A DNA stretch of 64,000 nt from Caldilineaceae bacterium. GTDB lineage: Bacteria > Chloroflexota > Anaerolineae > Caldilineales > Caldilineaceae. Below the pieces are notes generated by a model that saw only the letters and a program-made list of their open reading frames with translations, searched no databases and was not told the DNA's origin. The stretch's first letter is position 1; each line of letters starts with the position of its first letter. Positions 16,024 through 29,100 of the stretch are shown piece by piece. The stretch covers positions 1 to 64,000 of the forward strand of contig JALHQH010000060.1 in NCBI GenBank assembly GCA_022842065.1. Direction: 5' to 3'. The translations under genes and the position numbers were made by a program.

Positions 16024-19000
16024 TTAATCACCCACGGCGGTGGGGCTATCCATCACCCCGGCCGGTGTACGCTCACGCTCCAGCCGCTGTTGGCGCTGCG
16101 CCGCTTGGCGGGCCGCACGGCGTAGCGCCATTCGATCCTGAAAGCCAACGACGATTGCATAAAAAACAGGAACGATCAACAGCGTCAGCAAGGTACTGGT
16201 GATCATACCGCCCATGATCGCAATCGCCATCGTGCGTCGGAATTCGCCACCGGCGGACAGCCCTGCCGCCACTGGGATCATGGCCAGAATCAGCGAAAGC
16301 GAGGTCATGAGGACGGGCCGTAGACGAACGGGGCCGGCGGCTAACATGGCGGCGGTGGCGTTGAAACCCTGGCTACGCTGGCGGTTGGCAAAGTCAACCA
16401 GCAAAATCGAATTCTTCGTTACCAACCCCATCAACATGATAAAGCCGATAAAGGCGAGCATGTCGAGTGTACTGCCCGTAATCACCAACCCAAGGATCCC
16501 ACCAATCACCGCCAGCGGCATCGCGATCATGATCAGCAACGGCTGCACCAGACTGCTGAACTGGCTGGCCAGCACCATGTAGATAAAGAGCACCCCCAGC
16601 AACATGGCCATGAGCAGGTTCAGCATTGACTCGGTCTGCGATTCATAGTTACCACCCTGGCGAATATTGACGCCAGCCGGTAAGCTAGGCTGGATTTCAG
16701 CCAGGAGCGCGTTAAGCTCTGTGTTGGCCGAGGGAATGCTGCGCCCAGTCACATTGGCGCTGACCGTTACGATTGGTTCCCCATCCGTCCGGCGGATCTG
16801 GCTGGGACCGACCGCATTCTTGACCTGGACTAAGGTACGCAAGGGTACCGATGCCCCGGTTGGCGTTAACAAGTTGATGTTGAGCACATCATCAATATTG
16901 GCGCGGTTTGTCTGTTGCAATTGCACGCGGATATCAGCTTCTTCCCCTTCACCGCGGAAGGTAGAGACTGTATCACCATTCACAAGCAGCCGCACCGTCG
17001 AGGCAATCTGTGCTGGACGCAATCCCAAACGGGCCGCCTGATCACGGTCGATATCCAATTGCAGCTCAGGGCGCCCTGACTTATAACTCACATCGACATC
17101 CACGAGCCCAGGAATCTGGCGCATACGCGCGGCCAAGGTTTGTGCGCCGGCGTTGATCTCGGCATAGGGGATCCCTTCTAGCCCCAATACTTCGACCTGT
17201 ACGTCGGTGGTGGCCCCAAACCCACCGCCACCGGTAGAAAAGAGAATACCAGGCACATTAGCCAGCGGTGCGCGGAATTCATTGGCCACCGTCTTGGCGG
17301 TAATCGTGCGCGAATCCTGATCGCGCAGGATCACATCAAAGGAGGCTTGTTCAGGCGCGCCGGTGGCCCCGATATTGGTGACAACCGTAGCGACCTCTGG
17401 GTGGCTGCGCAGGATCGATTCGACCCGCAAAGCTTCGTGCTCGGTGATCTCCAGCGCCGTCCCACCTGGCATGCGCATCTGCACGGTGAACTGATAAGCA
17501 TTGGTCGGCGGCACAAAGCCAACCTCCACCAGGGCCACGCTGGCAAAGCTGGCAACTACAATGACCAGGGACAAAATCACCGTAATCAATTTATGGCGCA
17601 GGGTCCAGCCCAGAATCGCCGCATAGACGCGGGTGAGCCAACTGTCGGAGGCGGCTTCTTCAAAATGCTCTTCTTTGCTGGGATCAAGTTCATCCAGATC
17701 ATCGGCTTCTAGAGCAGCGGCATCGGCCTCTTCTTGGTTGCGCGCCCGGAAGAAATAGGCACTCAGCATGGGGGCCAGGGTGAGTGCTTCAAAAGTGGAA
17801 ACCAGAATTGCAATCGAAACGGTTAAGCCAAATTCGCGGAAGAAACGACCAATAATCCCAGAAGCATAAGCAACCGGCATAAAAACACAGAGAATCGTCG
17901 CGCCGGTCGCCAGCACAGGCAAGACCACTTCCATGGTGCCAATACTGGCGGCCCGCTTGGGGCTATAGCCCTTATGGACCCAGCGTAAAATATTTTCGCG
18001 CACCACAATCGCATCATCGATCACGAGGCCGACGACAAGCGCCAGCGCCAGCAGCGAAATCTGATTGAGGCCAATCCCAGCCACATCCATCAGCCAGAGG
18101 GTAGCGATCATGATCACGGGCAGGCCGATCATGGTCACAAAGGTATTACGCAAGTCGCGGAAGAAGACCAGAATGACCAGGCTGGCCAAGATTGAACCCC
18201 AGATCAGATCTTCCATCGCGCCATCGGTCGAGCTTTCGACGCTGACCGATTGATCGCTGAGCAGCGAGATATCGAGATTGGGATAGGCTGCCCGCAGGGT
18301 TTCCAGATCATGTTTCACATCCTCCGCAATGGCAACCGTATTGGTTGCGCTCTGTTTGCGGATGCTGACGATCACGGCATCTTCGCCATTGAGGCGGGTG
18401 ATTGTTTCGCGCTTTTCCAAGCCATCCACCACTGTCGCGACATCGCGCAAGTAAATGGGCGAACCGTGTTGGCTGATCAGCACGTTGCGGATGTCATCAA
18501 GGGTTTGAAAGTTGGCGGGGGTGCGCAGCAGCAACTCCGTGCTTTGATCGCTGACCGCGCCGCCAGGGAGATTAATGTTCTCCGCCTGCAACGCACTGAC
18601 GACACTTTGCGGAGCAATGTTGCGTGCTTCTAACGCGGCCATATCAAGATAGACCTGGATCTCGCGCACCTGGCCACCGTTCACATCAACGGCGGAAACG
18701 CCGGGCACCGTCTCCAGTTGGGCCTTGATCTTTTCATCGACCAGCGAGCGCAGTTCTAAGGGGGTCAGCGCGCCAGAACGTTCGGCCACCCCAAAGGTGA
18801 GAATGGCCAGCCCATTGGGGTCAAAGGTGGCGACGACCGGTTCAAGAATGCCGGTGGGCAGCCGGTTGCGCAGATTGCCCACGCGTTCGCGCACGGTTTG
18901 GCTGGCTTTATCCACCGCAACATCCAGGCTGAACTGCATGATAATCGTACTTACCCCTTCCGAGGAAGTCGATTGCACGGTATCGATGCCGCTGATCGTC

Positions 19001-19215
19001 TTTAGCTCATCTTCGAGCACGGTCGTCACTTGGGTATCCACCTCATCCGCACCGGCGCCGGGGTAGATCGTGTTGACCACCACGACCGGGAACTCGACGT
19101 TCGGGAAGAGGTCAACCGGCATGCGGAAATAGGAGTAGACCCCCAGGACTACCGTTGCCAACAAGATCATCGACATAAAGACCGGTTGGCGAATGGCAAG
19201 ATTCCAAATTTTCAT
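16024..19215 (-). CDS. RND-family efflux permease (HAE1/AcrB-like)
   Basis: A 1063-residue inner-membrane transporter, the usual RND length. The N-terminus MKIWNLAIRQPVFMSMILLA, the porter loops (NTIYPGAGADEVDTQVT), the proton-relay acids in LVVGLVIDDAIVVREN, the basic partner in LMGLVTKNSILLVDFANR and two sets of membrane helices show the AcrB fold. It should export drugs or lipophilic compounds using the proton gradient. It follows the MarR gene on the same strand with a 39-base gap and is likely repressed by it. No periplasmic adaptor (HlyD/AcrA-like) or TolC-like gene is nearby, which fits a cell without an LPS outer membrane, or means partners are encoded elsewhere. The insertion LDELDPSKEEHFEEAASD is an acidic cytoplasmic loop. 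Confidence 0.93.
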   Translation of the reverse strand: MKIWNLAIRQPVFMSMILLATVVLGVYSYFRMPVDLFPNVEFPVVVVNTIYPGAGADEVDTQVTTVLEDELKTISGIDTVQSTSSEGVSTIIMQFSLDVAVDKASQTVRERVGNLRNRLPTGILEPVVATFDPNGLAILTFGVAERSGALTPLELRSLVDEKIKAQLETVPGVSAVDVNGGQVREIQVYLDMAALEARNIAPQSVVSALQAENINLPGGAVSDQSTELLLRTPANFQTLDDIRNVLISQHGSPIYLRDVATVVDGLEKRETITRLNGEDAVIVSIRKQSATNTVAIAEDVKHDLETLRAAYPNLDISLLSDQSVSVESSTDGAMEDLIWGSILASLVILVFFRDLRNTFVTMIGLPVIMIATLWLMDVAGIGLNQISLLALALVVGLVIDDAIVVRENILRWVHKGYSPKRAASIGTMEVVLPVLATGATILCVFMPVAYASGIIGRFFREFGLTVSIAILVSTFEALTLAPMLSAYFFRARNQEEADAAALEADDLDELDPSKEEHFEEAASDSWLTRVYAAILGWTLRHKLITVILSLVIVVASFASVALVEVGFVPPTNAYQFTVQMRMPGGTALEITEHEALRVESILRSHPEVATVVTNIGATGAPEQASFDVILRDQDSRTITAKTVANEFRAPLANVPGILFSTGGGGFGATTDVQVEVLGLEGIPYAEINAGAQTLAARMRQIPGLVDVDVSYKSGRPELQLDIDRDQAARLGLRPAQIASTVRLLVNGDTVSTFRGEGEEADIRVQLQQTNRANIDDVLNINLLTPTGASVPLRTLVQVKNAVGPSQIRRTDGEPIVTVSANVTGRSIPSANTELNALLAEIQPSLPAGVNIRQGGNYESQTESMLNLLMAMLLGVLFIYMVLASQFSSLVQPLLIMIAMPLAVIGGILGLVITGSTLDMLAFIGFIMLMGLVTKNSILLVDFANRQRSQGFNATAAMLAAGPVRLRPVLMTSLSLILAMIPVAAGLSAGGEFRRTMAIAIMGGMITSTLLTLLIVPVFYAIVVGFQDRMALRRAARQAAQRQQRLERERTPAGVMDSPTAVGD

Positions 19216-19254
19216 AGGTGATGATTACTTTCTGAAGAAAAAATAGAGGGGTAG

Positions 19255-19713
19255 TTAATCGGTAACGCGTGGTTCGGCCCGGTCAACTGCTTGTAGATTG
19301 GCGGAAAGAGGCGGCTCCAGGGCAATCGCAGCGGCGGCGCGGCCCAATAAGGTGGCGAGCAAGTTTAACTCAGCTTGATCAAGGTGGCTCAGATATTTGG
19401 CCATAAAGCGCGAGCGGATCCGCCGCAACTCGTCCAAGGTTTGATTGCCATGCGGCGTCAGCGCAACCCAAACCACCCGCCGGTCAGCCGGATCACGGTA
19501 GCGTTCAACCAGCTCGCTTTGGATGGCCCGATCGACGAGCGCCGTGCAGCCGCTTTGGGTCAGGCCAAGTCGCGTCGCAATGTCCGACATACGTTGCGCG
19601 CCCAGCCCATCCAATAAACGCAGCAGGCCCATCTGCATAATGGGAATCGCAGAAGTACACTCTTTTAGATCAACCGCCACGCGGCGGAATAATTGCCCCC
19701 ACGCTTCGTCCAA
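19255..19713 (-). CDS. MarR-family repressor
   Basis: A winged-helix regulator of at least 152 residues. The core is MSDIATRLGLTQSGCTALVDRAIQ (helix-turn-helix) followed by the wing ERYRDPADRRVVWVALTPHG. The start is uncertain. TTG 19713 is the only standard start in frame, but the frame stays open upstream and encodes three near-copies of a five-residue unit (DLSAQ, DLNEQ, DLNEQ) before a TGA near the 19851 palindrome, with ATT as the only other plausible initiator. It precedes the RND gene in one unit. A sigma-70-type promoter (19949-19977) and a perfect 14-bp palindrome over the predicted start (19933-19946) suggest autorepression relieved by a ligand. Confidence 0.88.
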   Translation of the reverse strand: MDEAWGQLFRRVAVDLKECTSAIPIMQMGLLRLLDGLGAQRMSDIATRLGLTQSGCTALVDRAIQSELVERYRDPADRRVVWVALTPHGNQTLDELRRIRSRFMAKYLSHLDQAELNLLATLLGRAAAAIALEPPLSANLQAVDRAEPRVTD

Positions 19714-19850
19714 TCGGACAAGTACATCTTCAAGTTGCTTTTCCTGCTCATTAAGATCTTGCTCATTAAGATCTTGCGCACTAAGATCGACAGCAGCACG
19801 ATCAGTTACGGATTGTGGTTTAATCGCTTGGCCTCTTTTGACTTGGCACT

Positions 19851-19898
19851 GTCATCATTTAACATTTTCGACAGGTGTCGAAAATGTTAAATGATGAC
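19851..19898. repeat. 23-bp perfect palindrome with 2-base loop
   Basis: Arms 19851-19873 and 19876-19898 are exact reverse complements. It lies in the transcribed leader of the marR unit, between the promoter and the coding region. It could be a cruciform or RNA hairpin that blocks readthrough, or a protein-binding site. No T-run follows. Confidence 0.65.
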
Positions 19899-19932
19899 AA
19901 CCGTTCCTATAATAAAATTTTCCAATAAATAA

Positions 19933-19946
19933 TTCATGTACATGAA
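19933..19946. promoter_or_regulatory. Candidate MarR operator
   Basis: TTCATGTACATGAA is a perfect 14-bp palindrome overlapping the predicted transcription start (about 19942) of the marR-RND unit. Position and symmetry fit an autoregulatory MarR site; binding is inferred. Confidence 0.5.
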
Positions 19947-19948
19947 CT

Positions 19949-19977
19949 ATTTTAGCAGGCGTAGTACTTTCTGTCAA
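19949..19977 (-). promoter_or_regulatory. Promoter of the marR-RND unit
   Basis: Minus-strand -35 TTGACA (19972-19977) and -10 TAAAAT (19949-19954) with 17-base spacing. It directs transcription into marR and the RND gene. Confidence 0.72.
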
Positions 19978-20114
19978 TTGGCTGAGGGTGAATGGCAGGA
20001 ATGCACATGTGGGCACCGTGTAGTGCGAACAAATAGCGAACGCCCCAGCCATCGGCTAGGGCGTTCATCCAAAGGATATATAGAAGGAGCAAACAGGATT
20101 AAAAGATATACAGC

Positions 20115-20156
20115 ACCGTTTGTCGGGTCATGGCTGGCCATGACCTGACAAACGGT
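20115..20156 (-). terminator. Hairpin after ppdK
   Basis: Twenty-base arms (20115-20134 and 20137-20156) with one non-Watson-Crick pair lie 5 bases after the ppdK stop codon. No clean T-run follows. It is a probable 3'-end structure of the ppdK transcript. Confidence 0.55.
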
Positions 20157-20161
20157 AAGAC

Positions 20162-22981
<2,820 letters not shown>

Positions 22982-23033
22982 GCGTTCCTCCTCGGTTCAT
23001 GCTTTGCACGAAAATCGCCATTGAAATCATGCC

Positions 23034-23063
23034 GCCGGTGCAATCATACACCGGCATTTTTTT
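23034..23063 (+). terminator. Plus-strand intrinsic terminator in the ppdK leader region
   Basis: GCCGGTG (23034-23040) pairs with CACCGGC (23049-23055) and is followed by ATTTTTTT. This is a strong plus-strand terminator, but no plus-strand gene ends here. The sequence upstream is the antisense strand of the ppdK 5' end. Confidence 0.6.
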
Positions 23064-23066
23064 GAC

Positions 23067-23113
23067 GCTACGGCAAAAACCGCGTTTTTAGCCATTTTGC
23101 CGTAGCATCTTTT
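23067..23113 (+). terminator. Second plus-strand terminator
   Basis: GCTACGGCAAAA pairs with TTTTGCCGTAGC (23067-23106) and is followed by ATCTTTTTT. In tandem with the previous one. The following 300 bases to the DoxX-like gene show no coding potential I can support. Confidence 0.6.
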
Positions 23114-23411
23114 TTATCAGTAGAGCGCAATGCGCAGGTGGGATCTGACGATCCCAGGCGCGCAGTGGTCGCGGTCTACGGGGTGTGGTGTGCGGACAAA
23201 TTGCATGAATTCATTGTAGGGAGGGAATTGGGGAAATGATTCCGGCAAGTGGTTGGCATGCAGGCTAGCAGTGTGGTGAGTCTTAAACCTAGTCAGCTAG
23301 GTAGGTTCGTTGATTGTAGCAAGGGCTACGGCAAGGGCGCTACTTTGGGGTTAGGCTATACTTGTGAAATTTAGAACTATCTGCGAGCAAAACGCAATAA
23401 AGGGGGATGCC

Positions 23412-23930
23412 ATGCAAAACAATCTAGACAAAGGGCCACTTGTCAGCTATTTTGATCGACTTGATCAAGGGATCACAGGGTGGATGGCACGCTACGGATT
23501 GTTGATTATGCGCCTAGGGTTGGGAATTGTCTTTTTCTGGTTTGGCGCACTGAAACTGGTACCGGGGCTGAGTCCGGCCGAGGATTTGGTGCGTAATACC
23601 ATTTACTTTGTCAATCCGGATCTCTTTTTGCCGGTGCTGGCAGTGTGGGAAATGGTGATTGGTTTGGGACTAATCACTGGGGTCTTCATGCGGCTCACCT
23701 TGTTACTGCTTTTTCTGCAGATGCCGGGGACAGCGTTACCGCTCCTCGTCCTACCAGAAATAACCTGGACCGCTTTTCCCTATGGCTTGACCTTAGAAGG
23801 GCAATATATTATCAAAAACCTGGCCCTGATTGGGGCAGCGTTGGTTTTAGGTGGGACCGTGCGCGGTGGTCGGCTAGAACCGGAACCAGCATGGCAGTAT
23901 GCGCAAGAGACGCGGCCGACAAAGCAGTAA
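23412..23930 (+). CDS. DoxX-like membrane protein
   Basis: A 172-residue membrane protein with about four helices ([76 protein letters not shown]). The first-helix pattern [16 protein letters not shown] and the final helix match DoxX/DoxD-like proteins, some of which serve as quinol-linked subunits or in redox stress. I start at ATG 23412 because AAAGGGGG precedes it by 5 bases; a GTG at 23364 would extend it by 16 residues. The gene stands alone and is convergent with pfkA, with a shared hairpin between. Role unknown. Confidence 0.78.
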   Translation: MQNNLDKGPLVSYFDRLDQGITGWMARYGLLIMRLGLGIVFFWFGALKLVPGLSPAEDLVRNTIYFVNPDLFLPVLAVWEMVIGLGLITGVFMRLTLLLLFLQMPGTALPLLVLPEITWTAFPYGLTLEGQYIIKNLALIGAALVLGGTVRGGRLEPEPAWQYAQETRPTKQ

Positions 23931-23982
23931 ACATGGCCAGGGTTGAGATATACTTTAGCCATAGAGAACACAGAGAACATGG

Positions 23983-24018
23983 AAAGCACAGCGGGCCGAC
24001 TATGTCCGCTGTGCTCTT
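23983..24018. terminator. Hairpin between convergent DoxX-like gene and pfkA
   Basis: AAAGCACAGCGG pairs with CCGCTGTGCTCTT (core arms 23986-23994 and 24006-24014). It lies between the two converging stop codons and is a probable bidirectional terminator. Confidence 0.55.
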
Positions 24019-24036
24019 CTGTCAGGTAAGGCCGGG

Positions 24037-25149
24037 TTAATCGCCGAAGCTGATGCCCATATCATGCGCAGTCAACATGGTGTCGCAGTCGAGCGGGACA
24101 TTCTTCATGCGCCGGGTCGCATCGGCGAGGGGCACATAGTTTACCGTTGGCGGATCGAGCGCCACCATAATGCCCGAATGGCCTTCTGAGAGGGCACGCA
24201 CGGCAGCCGCGCCAAAGCGCAGGGCCAGCAAGCGGTCAGTGGCGGTCGGTTTACCACCGCGCAGCAGGTGGCCCAAGACCACGGTCCGCGTCTCCTTGCC
24301 GGTCAGCGCTTCAAGCGCCGCCGCGACTTTAGCCCCAATGCCACCAAGCCGTTGCTCACGACCAATCAGCTTTTCCACCACCGAAAGTGCGCCCCCCTGT
24401 GGCGTTGCGCCTTCGGCCACCACGACAATACTAAAATGGTGGCCAACGGCTTCACGCTGGCTGATCTTATCGGCCACCTTTTGCAGATCATAGGGAATCT
24501 CGGGCAGGAGAATCACATCGGCGGTGCCGGCCACCCCGGCATGTAACGCGATCCAGCCAGCGTAACGGCCCATGACCTCGACGACCATCACCCGGTTATG
24601 TGACTCGGCGGTGGTGTGCAAGCGATCAAGACATTCGGTGGCAAAGGAGACGGCGGTATCAAAGCCAAAGGTCGCCACGGTGCCGTCGAGATCGTTGTCG
24701 ATGGTCTTGGGTACCCCAACAATGCGCACCCCTTTCTGCGCCAGCACATTTGCAATCCCCAGTGAGCCATCACCGCCAATCGAAATCAGCGCATCAATCC
24801 CTGCATCCGCCAAGCGTGCGATCAATTCATCCGAGCGGTCAATCTCCTGGACATTGCCCTGTTCGTCGATAACCGGGAAATGCAGGGGATGGCCGCGATT
24901 GGTCGTGCCGAGAATGGTGCCCCCTTCGTGGGTAATCCCGCGCACCCGTTCCCGGTCAAGTTCGATCAGCCCACCACCCGGAAACCGTTCCGGCATGAGC
25001 AGCCCATTGTAACCTTCGCGAATGCCAACACATTGCCAATCCCGGTGAGCGGCAGCCAGTACCGCAGCGCGAATCACGGCATTGAGACCAGGTGCATCAC
25101 CGCCACCAGTACTGATTGCGATCTTTTTAATTGGGCTTGCTGCTTTCAT
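24037..25149 (-). CDS. pfkA: 6-phosphofructokinase
   Basis: A 370-residue PfkA-family enzyme phosphorylating fructose 6-phosphate. The nucleotide/PPi site begins GGGDAPGLNAVIRA. GGDGS near residue 124 and PKTIDND near 144 are the donor-discriminating positions. Family knowledge: Gly at the E. coli-104 position favours ATP, while Lys at the 124 position is seen in PPi enzymes and group III ATP enzymes. Gly with Lys therefore points to a group III ATP-dependent enzyme, but donor choice needs testing. MGRYAGWIALHAG and the C-terminal GHLLRGGKPTATDR are present. GGAGG precedes the ATG. It is single and convergent with the DoxX-like gene. Confidence 0.93.
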   Translation of the reverse strand: MKAASPIKKIAISTGGGDAPGLNAVIRAAVLAAAHRDWQCVGIREGYNGLLMPERFPGGGLIELDRERVRGITHEGGTILGTTNRGHPLHFPVIDEQGNVQEIDRSDELIARLADAGIDALISIGGDGSLGIANVLAQKGVRIVGVPKTIDNDLDGTVATFGFDTAVSFATECLDRLHTTAESHNRVMVVEVMGRYAGWIALHAGVAGTADVILLPEIPYDLQKVADKISQREAVGHHFSIVVVAEGATPQGGALSVVEKLIGREQRLGGIGAKVAAALEALTGKETRTVVLGHLLRGGKPTATDRLLALRFGAAAVRALSEGHSGIMVALDPPTVNYVPLADATRRMKNVPLDCDTMLTAHDMGISFGD

Positions 25150-25281
25150 AAAAACCTCCTACGACTGCGGTGGATATCATTCACACCGAATGAGCATCAT
25201 TGCTTGTTTTCATTTTACTCCAGCCGTCAAGCAGCACCAAAGCAGCCCGGTCAGTTCACACGCAGTTGCCAAGCCCAATGC

Positions 25282-25920
25282 TTACGTCGCCAGATCAAGC
25301 ACCCCACTGGTACCGTTTGTATAAGCGGCTAAGATCTGTTGGGCAACCGCATCCGGCGTGAACGCATTAGCGGGCAAGCGCATGGGCACCTTTTCCCAGA
25401 AAGCAGTGGCGACCGCAGGTGGCCGCACGAGGGTGACCCGCTGTTTACGTTGCTCCTTGCGCACCACTTCAACATAGGCTTCCAAGCCCCGTTTAGCCGC
25501 GACATAGGCACTCAGACCAGGCAGTTGCAACCGCTCGCTGACCGCACCCACGTAGAGCAGATGTGCATCTTCGGCCAGTAAAGGCAAACTGTAATGGGTG
25601 GTCAAAAAGGCACCAGTCAGATTTGCATCGATCAACTGCTGCCACTTGGCTGCGGTCATTTCACCAACCTTGGCCGAAGTGATATCACCAACCGTGTAGA
25701 TCCAGAAATTGATCGCCTCAACCAGTTGGGCGGCTTGCTGGACAGCCACTTCGACCGCATAAGGCGAGCTGACATCGGCTTCCACCCAGTGGGTCTGCCC
25801 GGTTAATCCAACCGGCCGTTGGCGGGCAACGGCGATCACCTGCCAGTCGGCGGCAGCTAACTGTTGCACCAGCGCACGCCCGATGCCTCCATTTGCACCC
25901 CAAATCATCGCTGTTGGCAT
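25282..25920 (-). CDS. Short-chain dehydrogenase/reductase
   Basis: A 212-residue SDR. The NAD(P) motif GANGGIG lies at residues ~8-14, an Asp-containing WVEADVSSPY follows the third strand, and the catalytic pair is YVAAK with Ser in GAVSE. NAG is replaced by IYTVGD, a mild departure from the classical pattern. The short C-terminus suggests a small substrate pocket. AAGGA lies upstream of the ATG. Transcription is away from the GH gene; the 200-base divergent region contains a TTGCACAA octamer (26036-26043) and a TATAG-type -10 oriented to the GH gene. The substrate cannot be inferred. Confidence 0.85.
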   Translation of the reverse strand: MPTAMIWGANGGIGRALVQQLAAADWQVIAVARQRPVGLTGQTHWVEADVSSPYAVEVAVQQAAQLVEAINFWIYTVGDITSAKVGEMTAAKWQQLIDANLTGAFLTTHYSLPLLAEDAHLLYVGAVSERLQLPGLSAYVAAKRGLEAYVEVVRKEQRKQRVTLVRPPAVATAFWEKVPMRLPANAFTPDAVAQQILAAYTNGTSGVLDLAT

Positions 25921-26123
25921 ATGAAATTCCTTTTCTCTTTATTGAGACTTACGGCAGCACGCGCGGGCATCGGCAAGCCCAGCCGCCGAGCACTGCGTAA
26001 GTCCTATTTATATAAGTTCCACAATTGCGTAATCTTTGCACAATGTTATAGAGACAAAATTACAGATATGGTGGCCAAAAGTATGTATGCTGCGACGCAT
26101 GTCTAAACAAGAATGGGTAACTC

Positions 26124-29100
26124 ATGCATAAAATTTGGCGATATGCCCTGGTGGGCTTAATCCTTTGCACGACTTTAATGACCGCAGAAGTCACCGCGCA
26201 AGAGGAACCGCCACGCCGCCTTGTCCAACTTGGTTTTCATGTTGCCCAGGGCGAGGCCCAAACTCTGGCGACAGCACGCCAAGCTGGGGCTACTTTTGTG
26301 GTGCAGCTCTTTAACTGGGCCGACATTGAACCAACGCCCAACTATTTTTACTGGGAAAAGCCGGACGCCACCCTGCGCGCTGCCGCATTTTATGGGTTGC
26401 GGGTCGTGGCCCGGCTCGACCGCCCGCCGGCGTGGGCTGTTGATGAGGATGGCGTTGCGCCCTGGTCGCTTGATGCCTATGCGCACTTTGTCAGCAAGGT
26501 GGTAGAGCGCTATGGCGACCGCTTAGACGGGGTGATCATCTGGAATGAACCAAATTTGCGCCTTGAATGGCAGGATCGACAACCCGACCCGGTTGCCTAT
26601 GTAGCACTTTTGCGCGCCGGCTATCAGGCGGCAAAGGGGGTTGCGCCAACGTTGCCAGTCCTGGCCGCGGGGCTGGCCTTTACCAGCGGTGGGGATGGCA
26701 ACGAAAATGATCTGGCCTTTTTACAGGGGTTTTATGAGGCAGGCGGCAGGCCCTATTTTGATATCCTGGCGGCCCATCCCTATGGTTTTGACCAGTCCCC
26801 CACCGCCCCTCCAACATCGGAGCAGCTCAATTTTCGGCGATTGGAATTGCACCGCGCGATTATGGTGGCACATGGCGACCGCGACAAGCCAATCTGGATC
26901 ACCGAAAGTGGTTGGCGTACACGCGCTCCTCAGCCAGCCGACGCGTGGCAAGTCGTTACGCCAACTGAGCAGGCAGCCTACATGCAAGCGGCCTTGACCC
27001 AGGTCGCGACTGAATATGAGTGGATCGAACGGTTGGCCTTCTGGCAACTCGACCACAGGGGTGATCCCTATGGCTTTGATCTCTGGGCGGCAGACAAAGC
27101 ACCGAGTCTTGCCTATGCGAAGCTTTTCGCTAACTGTCAAATTTATCGGGCCGACTGCAAAAGCCGCCAAGGGCAACCCAACGTTGAGCCACAGCCAGAG
27201 ACAATTGAGATTCTAGCCGCCGATGTCACCATCCGCCTGGGTGATCGGAGCACCTTGCATCCGCACTGGGTTCATCTCTACGGTGGCGCACAGGTTAGCC
27301 AACAGTGGCAGGGTGAATTTTTTCTACCGCCGGCAGCAGCTCGCCGCCCCACCCAGTTGTTACTGGAGACGATGCAAGTGGATCAACCCACCAACATGCT
27401 CTTCATTAATGATCAGCAGATTGGCCACCTGATGCCACGCGCTCAGCCCGATCCCACCAGCAGTTGGGTGACGCAAGAGTTGAGCATCCCGGTTGGCCTG
27501 TTGCGCCCAGGGGTCAATCAAATTGTGTTACGGGTCGGGGCGCGTAACCCGGCGTGGCAATATGATTACTGGCGCTGGGAGAATCTGCAATTTCGGCACC
27601 TGCGTTTGGTCGAGGCAGCAGCCCAGCCGGCGCAAACAGGGCTGGACTGGGCACCACTCATATCCCCCGGCGGTTGGGTCGAAGCGATCCGCCTGCGCCC
27701 CGATCAAGCGGCTGGCTTCTGGCTGCTAGGCAACCGCCGGGGGCAACTCTGGCGCGGATCGCTGGAAACGCACAGCCTTACGCCGCAGGCCACTAACCGG
27801 CCCGACCTGCGCTTTCATGATCTGCTTGAAACGCCGAATGGCACGCTCGCCGCCACCGAGCGTGGTCTCTTCTGGCGGGAGAACGATGAGGCACCGTGGC
27901 TGGCAACCGGTACAGCGACGACACCGGCCTATGCGCTGAGCAGTGCCCACGGCTATCTCTACGCCGGCTTTGCCCCAGGTGGTGTGCGGCGCGCCAAACT
28001 CGCCCAAGGGCCGTGGCAAACGTTGGGGCTGGCCGACCAGAGTGTGCTCGACTTTGCACTTGATGGGGCGGCAACGCTCTATGCGGCAACGACCGATGGT
28101 GTCTATCAACTCGTCGATCCGGCGGCAAAGCAGCCAACCTGGCAGCCCTTGCCCGCCTTACCCGCCAATGCGGAATCGACCTTTGTGACGCGCCTCTACG
28201 CTGGTAAAGCAGGCGTCGTGGTGGCTCGGGTGCGTGATCGACTGTGGGGGTGGCAGGCAACAACCGCAAGTTGGGAAAGTTTTGGCCCTGTGCCGCTGGA
28301 TGGTGAGCAACCGCTGAGCCTGGTCACTGATTGTTGTGGCGCAGAGATGGTGGTTGGTGGGCTTGGCTTGGGCTTACAGCAGCAGCAAACTGATGGCAGT
28401 TGGCAACCAGTTGGGGCACAAGACCAGCTCATGGGGTTGGATCTCATGGGCATGTGGACACCGGGCACAAATGAAGCAGCCGCGGTGGTAGCCAGTACGA
28501 ACGCGTTGCTTAGCCCTACAAACTCAGCCGACGCGTGGCACATTTTCAATGGCTTGCCTGCCACGATTAGCGACCTGGTTGTTGATCCGGCTGATGCGAA
28601 CCGCTGGCTAGCCGGCACCCCGGTGGGAATCTACCGCAGCACGAATGCTGGCCAATCTTGGCAGGCCATCACCCCGCCTTGGCCAATCTATGACCTGGCT
28701 TGGGACGGCCAAGGACAGCTCTATGGGGCCTTAAATCGTGGCTTGGTGGTTACGCGTAATGCAGCCGCGCCGCAGGCAACATGGCGCACCAGCCAAGGCT
28801 ATAATCGTGTTCATCTCTTCACCGTAGCCCCACACCCAACCACCACGGGTTTGATCTGGGCCGGCACCTGGGGCAATGATATTGGGGTAAGCAGCGACAG
28901 TGGCGCGACACTGCAAGGGCTGGGCAATGGGCTGGAGACACTGAGCATTCTGAGCATCCTCTGGCACGCAACCCCTGGCCAGATCACGGTGGGGACGATT
29001 GCCGGGCTACAGCGCAGTGATGATGGTGGGCTGCGTTGGTTTGCGTTGGGTGGTCCCCTGGCCGACCAAACGGTTTATGCACTCGACCAAGGCCAGGATG

